DNA of 64,000 nucleotides, from contig NZ_CP083582.1 in assembly GCF_020091585.1 (NCBI RefSeq), positions 1,922,001 through 1,986,000 on the forward strand, in the 5' to 3' direction. The notes beneath the pieces were generated by a model. That model saw nothing but the letters and a program-made list of their open reading frames with translations. It ran no database searches and was not told where the DNA came from. Positions 38,054-46,333 of this stretch are shown here, in pieces. Within the stretch, counting starts at the first letter, position 1. The number at the start of each line of letters is the position of its first letter. The translations under genes were made by a program, and so were the position numbers. Origin of the DNA: Kovacikia minuta CCNUW1 (GTDB taxonomy: Bacteria > Cyanobacteriota > Cyanobacteriia > Leptolyngbyales > Leptolyngbyaceae).

Positions 38054-39062
38054 AGACCTGTTGGGAAATAAGGGATAATAATCGGCAGTTGGTTGATGCT
38101 CTACCCATGCTGAACTTAGAACGCATTTTTCGGGATGACCGTTTGTTGCGGGCAATGACAGGACTCAATCGCAAAGCATTTGAGAACCTATTGCCTAGTT
38201 TCAATGAGGCTTACCAGCAAAGTCGGAGTAACCCCGAAGTTGTGCGTAAACGTGCCCCTGGAGGAGGGCGAAAAGCAACCTTACGAACCAGTCGCGACAA
38301 GTTGTTTTACATTTTGTTGTACTGCAAATGCTATCCCACCTTCGACTTAATGAGTGTGTTGTTTGACTTTGACCGTTCCTGTGCATGGGACTGGGTCCAT
38401 GGTCTGCTCCCGGTTTTGGAGCAGGCATTAGGGCACAAGCAGGTGCTTCCCGAGCGTAAGGTGCGGAGCATGGAAGAATTTCTAGAACGCTTTCCAGAGG
38501 TGAAAGAAGTAATTTTCCACGGGACGGAGCGTCCCGTGCAACGTCCCAAAGACCCGACAAACAAAAAGAGCATTACTCTGGCAAAAAGAAACGCCATACC
38601 CGTAAGCACATCACAGGCAGTACGCGAAAAAAGCGAGTTATCCTCTTGACGAAGGCGAGAGCTGGCAAAATTCATGACAAACGACAATTAGACGAAGAAG
38701 ACTTGGTCGGCAACATTCCCGATGAAGTCGTGATCGAAGGAGATTTGGGCTTTCAAGGATTACAGAATGAGTTTGATAACGTTCATTTGCCGCACAAGAA
38801 ACCCAGGGGAAGGAATTAAGCGAACAACAGAAGCAGGAGAACCGAGAGTTCAGTCGTCAACGGGTTGCCTGTGAACATGCCCATGCAGGCATCAAGCGGT
38901 ATCGTTCGGTGACAGATGTATACCGCAATCGTGTGCCTGATTTCGATGACCGCTTAATGCTGAATGCAGCAGGTTTGTGGAACTTGTATCTGGATGCAGC
39001 CTAAGTTTGGAGGAAAATCGGAAAACCCTGTACCAAAGCTGGTTTTATTTCCCAACAACTCT
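38054..39062. mobile_element. Degenerate insertion sequence, IS5-superfamily type, 1009 bp
   Basis: The ends read AGACCTGTTGGGAAATAA and, on the other strand, AGAGTTGTTGGGAAATAA. Flanking ATT on both sides is a possible 3-base target duplication. It contains one broken transposase gene. Confidence 0.75.
38107..39004 (+). pseudogene. Broken IS5-type DDE transposase
   Basis: The first frame (to 38649) has an N-terminal HTH region and FHGTERPVQRPKDP. The conserved family sequence here is normally DGTERP, so the first catalytic Asp appears replaced by His. The reading then moves to the -1 frame near ACAAACAAAAAGAGC (about 38560-38575; KEHYSGKKKRHTRKHITGS) and again to -1 near 38808 (KPRGKELSEQQKQENREFS). 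The second catalytic Asp (VVIEGDLGFQGLQ) and Glu (CEHAHAGIKRYRSV) remain. The first shift could be programmed; the second and the missing Asp indicate decay. Confidence 0.75.
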
Positions 39063-39143
39063 ATTGACTTTAAGATGGCATAGGCTATGTTAACGGAGCG
39101 CAACTCATGCTAAGCAAAAGATCTCAGGGTTGGGGTGAGATGC

Positions 39144-39695
39144 TTAATTAAGTCTACGAGCAAACCAGAAATTATTTGCCCCATGAACCCAGTATTCCCA
39201 ACTGACAATATAGACTGAATTATTAGGATTCCAAAAAGATAATGGGCGCGAAGGAGAGAATTGTGTATCTCGTACATTTTCCGAAATCTGTTTAAATGTT
39301 TCTTTAGTGATGTATAAATAGCTTTGTGGAGGTACCAATGATGACGAAATGGAACTGAGTGAAAGTAAATTCTTAAGTGGGTAAACTTTTCCTACTTCTA
39401 TAGCAACTCCCTGACTGGCATCTCCATAATAATCATTAAAAAACTTTTGCCGCACGCCTGAAACTTTCTCATAACTTCGCCATAACTCTTTTGGACTAGC
39501 CACATTAATTGATTGGATTTCAAAATAGCCAACTATTTTCTTAACTGGAGAGGTGGCATAAATAACGACATGTGAAACTTCGGTATTAAAACGCGTTTTC
39601 CGAAATTCCACTTTCTTATGACCCTCAAGTATTAATTGAGAAAACTGTGGATGGATCGACATTAAAACGATGCCTCGAACCGAGTCTTCAGCCAT
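39144..39695 (-). CDS. ASCH-domain protein, partner of the PIN-GNAT fusion
   Basis: A 183-residue soluble protein with an ASCH domain (PUA-like fold thought to bind RNA or modified nucleotides) at its N-terminus: GIVLMSIHPQFSQLILEG, then HKKVEFRKTRF with the conserved GxKxxEFR pattern, and VVIYATSPVKKIVGYFEI. The rest (SSLVPPQSYLYITKETFKQI) is unassigned. ATG 39695 follows GAGG at good spacing and overlaps the upstream gene by 34 bases. A later ATG at 39662 would form a TAATG junction. Either way the two genes are translationally coupled. A role in RNA or modified-base recognition is inference. Confidence 0.75.
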   Translation of the reverse strand: MAEDSVRGIVLMSIHPQFSQLILEGHKKVEFRKTRFNTEVSHVVIYATSPVKKIVGYFEIQSINVASPKELWRSYEKVSGVRQKFFNDYYGDASQGVAIEVGKVYPLKNLLSLSSISSSLVPPQSYLYITKETFKQISENVRDTQFSPSRPLSFWNPNNSVYIVSWEYWVHGANNFWFARRLN

Positions 39696-41137
39696 CTTGC
39701 TGCCTCTATAGGTAGAGTGACGATAGATTGTGGAGATGCTCTCAACCATCCCTTATGAATTAAGTCTTGTATAGGAATAGGCTGAGTCAGTGAGCAGGCT
39801 AAACGAAACGAAATTGCCAGTACTTCTTTAAAGCACATCCCTTCTATTTCAGGGAAGGTATAAACAGTTCTTTTGCCAACAAAATGAGCAATGCGAGAAG
39901 GATCATTGGAGATAGCTATGCTTTCAACGACACCATATGCAGTGATTCCTCCCGTTTTACGAGAACGATAAAAGAACAATAAATCTCCAGAATTAATACG
40001 TCTAATATTAGCATGGCAAAGATATGCCTTGCTAATACCATTTCCAGATGGATGCCGTCCTGACAGTAATTCTAATTGAGTTTCTGATTCAGGAAAAAGA
40101 ATTTTATGATATTTGGGTACAATTGGCACCATAAATGCTTGTACCCCATCAAACTTAGCTTGATGCGGTCCGAATCTGATATTAAATTCCAGTGGACTAC
40201 ATAGCTCGTAATCACTTGGCGAAAATTTGAGTGCTTTAGAGAAAACGAATTCATCGACATTTGAAAGTAAGCTTAGAGGTTGAAATCCAAAATTTTCTAG
40301 AAGATTGATAAGTTCAACTTGTTTTGGAAAAGTCGTTATATAAATAGATGAATAATCATTTTTTGAGGTGTAATCAAATACTGTTTTTAGCAGTAATTCA
40401 CCATAACGATAGCCTCGACTCTTTTCAGAAACTTTAAGGGTGCATATCTTGAGAGTGGGCGTAGGTACATCGTACTCTGGATAATCTTCTGGCTTTACAA
40501 TGCACAAACCATTGATTTCTTCAGCTAAAGAATCAATAATCCAAGCTTGGCGATGCTCTCGCTTACACTTTGTCAACCATGTATCAAATTTTGGATAGTC
40601 TTCTCTTAAAGAATCAAAAATAGGATCTTCTTGATTCAGCTCGTGAGCATAAATACTTTTTACTGCTGGAGGTGGTATTGGTACTACCGGAAAAAGCGCT
40701 CTTACAATTGAAATTGCTTCAATAGGAGTGGCTACTCTGGTTTCTAAACCTAAACGAGATGCTTTTTTGTGAAGACCACGATCATCGGTAACTAAGTAAT
40801 CAACAGCATCTGCATCAACTGCTGCCAATAACATGAGATCAACCTGATCATGCCTATTAAGAGCCTCATTTCTTAGAGTGGAGTCGATTTTTTTAGTTGT
40901 TTTTGGAGCATTTGGAAGAGTTAGATACTTACGAAGAAGTATCTGACGCATCTCCCGTCGTAATTTATCGCGATCCCCACAAATTTCTTTAATTGATTCA
41001 TCATGGATATAAAACTGATGATTCCCCTCTGCCAATACTCGAAGGAGTTCAGTAACAGAGGCTGTACTGGATTCAATATTATTTGGACTAGTAGGTTCTG
41101 CGGGAATAATAATATTGGTGTCTAGAAGAAACTTCAT
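39662..41137 (-). CDS. PIN - GNAT - PUA-like fusion protein
   Basis: A 491-residue three-part protein. Residues 1-145 form a PIN nuclease-like domain with the acidic residues of the family: Asp6 (FLLDTNIII), Glu30, Asp97/Asp100 (DQVDLMLL) and Asp118/Asp119 (LVTDDRGL). Residues 165-300 look like a GNAT acetyltransferase with the acetyl-CoA loop SEKSRGYRYGELLL (238-251) and GFQPL. Residues 330-490 look PUA/EVE-like (SGDLLFFYRSRKTGGITAYG). It is translationally coupled to the ASCH gene. The A/T-rich composition contrasts with neighbouring housekeeping genes, and IS elements lie on both sides, suggesting transfer. The function is unknown. Confidence 0.75.
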   Translation of the reverse strand: MKFLLDTNIIIPAEPTSPNNIESSTASVTELLRVLAEGNHQFYIHDESIKEICGDRDKLRREMRQILLRKYLTLPNAPKTTKKIDSTLRNEALNRHDQVDLMLLAAVDADAVDYLVTDDRGLHKKASRLGLETRVATPIEAISIVRALFPVVPIPPPAVKSIYAHELNQEDPIFDSLREDYPKFDTWLTKCKREHRQAWIIDSLAEEINGLCIVKPEDYPEYDVPTPTLKICTLKVSEKSRGYRYGELLLKTVFDYTSKNDYSSIYITTFPKQVELINLLENFGFQPLSLLSNVDEFVFSKALKFSPSDYELCSPLEFNIRFGPHQAKFDGVQAFMVPIVPKYHKILFPESETQLELLSGRHPSGNGISKAYLCHANIRRINSGDLLFFYRSRKTGGITAYGVVESIAISNDPSRIAHFVGKRTVYTFPEIEGMCFKEVLAISFRLACSLTQPIPIQDLIHKGWLRASPQSIVTLPIEAARWLKTRFEASF

Positions 41138-41648
41138 TACTTTGCCACTACTAGTACTGCTGAATAGGCTAATGGTATGTTGACGCAGGAGTTCTGTTGT
41201 ACGAACGCACTTGCAACAAGCTTACTAACTTTACTTTCGTCAGCCTACATTAACAATGAACTGATTTTTTTCATTAATTTCATCCTTCACAATGGGAATG
41301 TAACATCTGACATCGGCGATGCAACCCTAACATTGGCATCGTTACGGTCACAATGTTAATGAATTTACCTATAAGCTAGTGTGCATCTAAATTGCATTAA
41401 CAGCATTTCCTTTATTTTTGATACTTCTCCCCCAATTTACAATCAAATCACCCTCATTCAGTAATTTATTGACAAGAGCTTCCAGCTCTTCAATTGATTT
41501 AAATAGGCAATTAGAGATAAACTCTTTTGCTGAGTGCCAAACCAATTCTGCCAGATTGTAGTCAGGGCTGTATTCAGGTAGGAATTCTAAAATCAGATTA
41601 GGCATCTTCTTCTTAATTATTTCTAGAATATCTTGACGCTTGTGAATA

Positions 41649-42826
41649 AGCTGTTAAGCATCTAAATTACATATAATTGATGATAGATTTTTGAAGTTAA
41701 CATGACAACCAAGAATTATTTAACTCCCGAAGAGAAACTTAAATTGCAAGGACAATTAAAGTTTCATGAGCATCCTGAAATCCGAGAAAGAATTCTAATT
41801 CTCCTATTAAGGAATGCCGGAAGAACACAACAGGAAATAGCAGATTTTTTAGGTTGTTCCTTACGAAAAGTTGCTTATTGGTGTACTCATGGAGACCCTA
41901 GCAACTTAGATAGCCTAACGGATGCGAGAATGGCAGGCAACTACCACAAAGCGACAGAAGAGTATATCCATTTGCTGCTAGAAGTAATCGATAAAGAACC
42001 CCAAGAATACGGTTATGAGTTTGGCAATTGGACTGCTCAGAGACTTGCAACTTACTTAGAGGAGGAGACAGGGATAAAATTAAGTGGGAGTCAGGTTAGG
42101 AGAATTCTCAGTAAAAAAAATATGTTTATATCTGGTCAAAATACAGCCTTGAAGACAAGCAGGATCCAGAGAAAAGAAAGCTATTCAAAGCCAAGCTAGA
42201 GGAGTATTTACGGATTACGAAAGAATCTCCAGAGCGCCTTCAGGTGTGGTTTTGGGATGAGACTGGATTTAGTTTAAGAGTGATTAGAAGACGGAGGTGG
42301 ACTAAGAAAGGTAGCCGAAATAAGGTTTCGGGACGACGGAGAAAAGGGCGATTTAGTGTTATGGGAGGAGTGCGATTTTCTGACAAGAAAAGAATTGTTG
42401 ATTTCATTTCAAAAGGTACTGGAGAGAGTTTCATGAGTGTTCTTGAAGGATTTTATCAGGAACTCAAAAATGAGTGGGCAGAAACAGGGAATGATATAGA
42501 TAACTTTGAACAAAATGGACCGAAAATCATCATTATTCTGGACAATGCCAGTATTCACAAGCGTCAAGATATTCTAGAAATAATTAAGAAGAAGATGCCT
42601 AATCTGATTTTAGAATTCCTACCTGAATACAGCCCTGACTACAATCTGGCAGAATTGGTTTGGCACTCAGCAAAAGAGTTTATCTCTAATCGCCTATTTA
42701 AATCAATTGAAGAGCTGGAAGCTCTTGTCAATAAATTACTGAATGAGGGTGATTTGATTGTAAATTGGGGGAGAAGTATCAAAAATAAAGGAAATGCTAT
42801 TAATGCAATTTAGATGCACACTAGCT
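41649..42826 (+). mobile_element. Inner complete IS630-family element, 1178 bp
   Basis: Ends as in the outer copy, flanked by duplicated TA (41647-41648 and 42827-42828), the hallmark of IS630/Tc1-mariner targeting. It is inserted in opposite orientation into a nearly identical element. Confidence 0.92.
41702..42813 (+). CDS. IS630-family transposase, expressed by -1 frameshift
   Basis: The first frame (41702-42199) has a helix-turn-helix region (RTQQEIADFLGCSLRKVAYW) and the WTAQRLATYLEEETGIKLSG segment. At a run of eight A (42113-42120) the reading must slip by -1 to continue as KKKYVYIWSKYSLEDKQDP into the catalytic part. There Asp lies in VWFWDETGFSL, Asp in IIILDNASIHK and Glu in YNLAELVWHSAK. 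The same A8 is kept in the outer copy, so the shift is probably programmed, as in other IS630 elements. The TAG stop lies inside the right terminal repeat. Confidence 0.88.
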
Positions 42827-43835
42827 TACTGGCATTGTCCAGAATAATGATGATTTTCGGTCCATTTTGTTCAAAGTTATCTATATCATTCCCTGTTTCT
42901 GCCCACTCATTTTTGAGTTCCTGATAAAATCCTTCAAGAACACTCATGAAACTCTCTCCAGTACCTTTTGAAATGAAATCAACAATTCTTTTCTTGTCAG
43001 AAAATCGTACTCCTCCCATAACACTAAATCGCCCTTTTCTCCGTCGTCCCGAAACCTTATTTCGGCTACCTTTCTTAGTCCACCTCCGTCTTCTAATCAC
43101 TCTTAAACTAAATCCAGTCTCATCCCAAAACCACACCTGAAGGCGCTCTGGAGATTCTTTCGTAATCCGTAAATACTCCTCTAGCTTGGCTTTGAATAGC
43201 TTTCTTTTCTCTGGATCCTGCTTGTCTTCAAGGCTGTATTTTGACCAGATATAAACATATTTTTTTTACTGAGAATTCTCCTAACCTGACTCCCACTTAA
43301 TTTTATCCCTGTCTCCTCCTCTAAGTAAGTTGCAAGTCTCTGAGCAGTCCAATTGCCAAACTCATAACCGTATTCTTGGGGTTCTTTATCGATTACTTCT
43401 AGCAGCAAATGGATATACTCTTCTGTCGCTTTGTGGTAGTTGCCTGCCATTCTCGCATCCGTTAGGCTGTCTAAGTTGCTAGGGTCTCCATGAGTACACC
43501 AATAAGCAACTTTTCGTAAGGAACAACCTAAAAAATCTGCTATTTCCTGTTGTGTTCTTCCGGCATTCCTTAATAGGAGAATTAGAATTCTTTCTCGGAT
43601 TTCAGGATGCTCATGAAACTTTAATTGTCCTTGCAATTTAAGTTTCTCTTCGGGAGTTAAATAATTCTTGGTTGTCATGTTAACTTCAAAAATCTATCAT
43701 CAATTATATGTAATTTAGATGCTTAACAGCTTAGCAGTCCTAAATCAGTTGTGAGATTGAGAGGCTTTGTGAGAAAGGACTTCGCAGGAATCCTTTCTCG
43801 CAATCCAAATAGGACCGCTATATATTGGCATTGTA

Positions 43836-44036
43836 ATGACTGAAATCGACATTCCAGCCGCTACATTCTTATTGCAGCCGCTTAATATCAATGGTGCGAT
43901 CACTTCATTACAGATGGAACTACTTGAGTTGTTCTATGCTGATAATTCGCTGCGCAAACTTCTAACGTTTTATCAGAACTTAAACCTTATGAATCAACAT
44001 CGGCACTTAAACCCCCGAGGTTTTGGAAATGTGTAG
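43836..44036 (+). CDS. Doubtful small hypothetical protein
   Basis: A 66-residue frame (MTEIDIPAATFLLQPLNING) with a plausible helical segment (LQMELLELFYADNSLRKLL) but no recognisable family. Its end overlaps the pentapeptide pseudogene on the other strand. It lies between the IS630 pair and the broken pentapeptide gene and could be a fragment of an older gene. Confidence 0.25.
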   Translation: MTEIDIPAATFLLQPLNINGAITSLQMELLELFYADNSLRKLLTFYQNLNLMNQHRHLNPRGFGNV

Positions 44037-44211
44037 AGCGAAATTAGCTTTTCTCAAAATAGCATTCGTGAAGTTTGCGCCCCGAATATCTTGCCTTGCT
44101 GAAGTCTGCGTTGGAGAGATCCTGTCCTTTGAAGTTTTGCTCGCGCAGGTCGGCGCGGCGGAAGTCGCGTTCTCCGTTGGCGTAGCGGTTGAGGACTTCG
44201 CGGGATTTCAT
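44007..44211 (-). pseudogene. Truncated, frameshifted pentapeptide-repeat protein gene
   Basis: ATG 44211 starts MKSREVLNRYANGERDFRRA, a common cyanobacterial pentapeptide-repeat N-terminus, followed by DLREQNFKGQDLSNADFSKA. The printed frame then fails. Removing one base at 44090-44092 restores DIRGANFTNAILRKANFAL. After that the match ends and a stop follows at 44007, so the 3' part is lost. Upstream, to 44407, lie GGGAGTA-type repeats and no gene. Confidence 0.7.
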
Positions 44212-44407
44212 AAGGGGGAATGGGGAGTAGGGAGTAGGGAGTGGGGGAAGAGGGGAGTGGGGAGATTTTGCTATAGGTGCAGCATAAGGGATGGGGGAGT
44301 GGCTAGAGGTCAGGTGGGGAGTGCAGCAGATCCCCGACTGATCAATTCTTGAGGCGATCGCCAGGTTTTGAGGGCAGAAATCGGGGAGCTTGAGGGGGGC
44401 GATCGCC

Positions 44408-44776
44408 TTAATTTCCGATGTAGTTGCTCAAATACACTAGTTGAGTAACCATGTCTTCTGCTGACTTGGTTGCCATCAGTGTCAATAGTCCACGCAATTG
44501 ATCACCGACTGAATAGCGCTGACGCGGCACCACAATGATGCCTGGATGAGTGTTTTCTTCAGCCAGTAAATGATTGTGCAAACGGCTAAAATCTTTAACG
44601 TTAAAGCTATACAGGGATCTTCCCTGCTCACTTGCCCACAGGAGTTGCTGATCATCTGGATAACCGAGCCGTCCTGCCTCAGAAACAGTAATCACATCAA
44701 TGCTTGAATTGCGGAGGGCAACAACTAAACTACCTCTTTGAGCATCCTCATCGAGATATAAGCGGATTTGACTCAT
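44408..44776 (-). CDS. DUF5615 PIN-like toxin
   Basis: A 122-residue PIN-fold protein of the DUF5615 group. The N-terminal metal site is IRLYLDEDAQ. Then come AGRLGYPDDQQLLWASEQGR and LYSFNVKDFSRLH, which hold the other acidic residues, and GIIVVPRQRYSVGDQL. It is the usual partner of DUF433 antitoxins and is presumed to be an RNase, although activity is little studied. The DUF433 gene precedes it by 6 bases. Confidence 0.85.
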   Translation of the reverse strand: MSQIRLYLDEDAQRGSLVVALRNSSIDVITVSEAGRLGYPDDQQLLWASEQGRSLYSFNVKDFSRLHNHLLAEENTHPGIIVVPRQRYSVGDQLRGLLTLMATKSAEDMVTQLVYLSNYIGN

Positions 44777-44782
44777 TAGGGT

Positions 44783-45067
44783 TTAGTTGATTGCCTGTTC
44801 TACAACTAGACGATCGTACTCTGCTTCTTCCTCTGCCAGATAGGTTTCAATTTCTTCTGTATTGGCGTGATAGTAAGCCAATGCCGCATAAACTTGCGCC
44901 AAATTAAGGAAATCAAACTCCTTGACAATTTCTGCTGCGGTCAGTCCTTGTTTGTGTAACACTGCTATTTGTTCAACAGAAAACCTTGTCGTCGCAATTC
45001 GAGGACGACCGCCGCAGGTGCCTGGTGTGCGAACAATCAGTGTGCCAATATCGGTAATCGTTTGCAT
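44783..45067 (-). CDS. DUF433 antitoxin
   Basis: A 94-residue HTH protein of the DUF433 family, the antitoxin and probable autoregulator of the DUF5615 toxin: MQTITDIGTLIVRTPGTCGG, then RPRIATTRFSVEQIAVLHKQ, GLTAAEIVKEFDFLNLAQVY and AALAYYHANTEEI. Start 45067 is taken because the GxPRI core normally begins soon after it; an in-frame upstream start at 45100 adds 11 unrelated residues. Antitoxin-toxin order and 6-base spacing indicate an operon. Confidence 0.85.
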   Translation of the reverse strand: MQTITDIGTLIVRTPGTCGGRPRIATTRFSVEQIAVLHKQGLTAAEIVKEFDFLNLAQVYAALAYYHANTEEIETYLAEEEAEYDRLVVEQAIN

Positions 45068-45366
45068 TGATTGGCTCAAAAGTTTGCTGATAGGCAACAA
45101 AATTCTAACTCACATCCTAATCGGGTATTCTATCCGCCTGCTAATACCCCAGAAGAGCGGGAGGCAATGGGGCGGATTCTCTGGCAGAAGTTGAAGGAGT
45201 CGGGCGAGATTAAGGACTCGATCGATCCGTTTGGAGAAGCTAGCTAAGGCGAGAATTTGAGGACTTGTCAGATCCTCGGCTTCTTGGTTAATTTTGGTGA
45301 ATCGCGAGAGTTTTGTTCCAGAAGCCGGGGATCTTGGGGCGCGAACAAGGAGTCGGGTGGGATCGA

Positions 45367-46048
45367 TTATTTGTAGGCTGGCACCGTTGTAATTAATGGG
45401 TCTGGAACTGGAAAAGAACGATTTTCCATTAGCGTAAATTGGCGTTGAGCGGCATCGTAGGCAAACACCATACCGGGACTCAATTTCATAAATCCAGGCA
45501 TGCAGATTGAGGTGCCCACTGTGCAGTTTAGAGCGGATTGCAGGGTAGGTTTCCAGATTCTCGATTTGAGTCAACACGTTTTGCTCGATCGCAATTTTTA
45601 GCAATTTATCCGCTTCAAGTCCGATGTAGTTATCTAAAACCAGGCGGCGGGTTGCTTCACCATGACGCTTTAACCAGTCATAGACCAGGGGCATTTGTTC
45701 TGATAAGGTGCCCACCTGCAATAACCCTTTCATCGCTCCGCAGTGGGAATGCCCACAAACAATAATGTCTCGAATCCCCAACCCTTGAATGGCATACTCA
45801 ATTCCGGCTGCTTCGGCACCACTTGCCGCACCGTAGGAAGGAATAATGTTGCCCACATTCCGCATAACAAAGAGTTTACCGGGCTGTGCCTGGGTAATCA
45901 GGCAGGGATCAATGCGCGAATCGGAACAGGTAATGAACAGAACATCGGGAGATTGCCCCATCGACAACTGCTCAAAGAGTTCGCGGTGGTCGTTGAAGTA
46001 GTTGCTGTGAAAGGCATTAAGCCCTTGTATCAGTCCAGTTAGCGACAT
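45367..46048 (-). CDS. Beta-carbonic anhydrase, frameshifted near the 3' end
   Basis: A zinc enzyme interconverting CO2 and bicarbonate. From ATG 46048 (MSLTGLIQGLNAFHSNYF) the zinc ligands and dyad are clear: Cys41, Asp43 and Arg45 in ITCSDSRIDP, and His100 and Cys103 in GHSHCGAMKG. The printed frame leaves the family after EIES. Removing one base at 45474-45478 gives GMVFAYDAAQRQFTLMENRS and a stop at 45367, a normal length of about 226 residues. The long C-terminal reading to 45110 is an artefact of the shift. In cyanobacteria such enzymes serve carbon concentration, but location cannot be read here. Confidence 0.87.
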
Positions 46049-46333
46049 GGATTCCCTTCCAGAATTGGGTAAAGCCAACAGTCTTTAAGCGTTTAATTAA
46101 GTAATAGCCTTGAGGCGTCAACCTTATCTTTCCCCTTCTACAAGAGCAAAGTATCATTTTCCGTACTTTTATAAAGAAAAGTAAATGGTTATTATACAAA
46201 ACTTATATACGCTGGTTCCAATTTTGGCAATCACTTCCTATCGTTACCGCGTTTCTAATGGTTGAAGTGCCTTCATGAGCAGGTAGAAGACAAGCAACAC
46301 CCCTGCTTTTCCCTCTGCCCTCTACCTTCATAA

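Larger units (their letters stand above)
41387..43678 (-). pseudogene. IS630 transposase interrupted by the inner IS630 copy
   Basis: The 5' part runs from ATG 43678 down to 42829 (first frame 43678-43181, then the A8 slip, then the catalytic frame to LDNAS). The 3' part resumes at 41646 with IHKRQD and ends at 41387. Compared with the inner copy the 3' part shows only a few base changes (NCLF for NRLF, NAV for NAI), so the copies separated recently. Confidence 0.9.
41374..43731. mobile_element. IS630-family element split by a second copy of itself
   Basis: The outer element is on the minus strand, with ends AGCTAGTGTGCATCTAAATT (left) and AGCTGTTAAGCATCTAAATT (right, other strand) and TA on both flanks (41372-41373, 43732-43733). 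Its two halves, 41374-41648 and 42829-43731, sum to 1178 bases, exactly the length of the inner copy. The break lies inside its transposase codons between LDNAS and IHKRQD. Confidence 0.92.

Noticed and set aside
41374-43731. Inverted duplication or composite transposon rather than nested insertion
   Set aside because: There is no cargo between copies, one copy is split in mid-codon, the halves add to exactly one element length, and TA is duplicated at both insertion points.
44023-44352. 109-residue frame on the + strand
   Set aside because: It is the antisense reading of the pentapeptide-repeat gene fragment.
45110-45366. Long C-terminal tail of the carbonic anhydrase
   Set aside because: It arises only from the frame break at 45474-45478; the true family C-terminus is in the next frame and stops at 45367.
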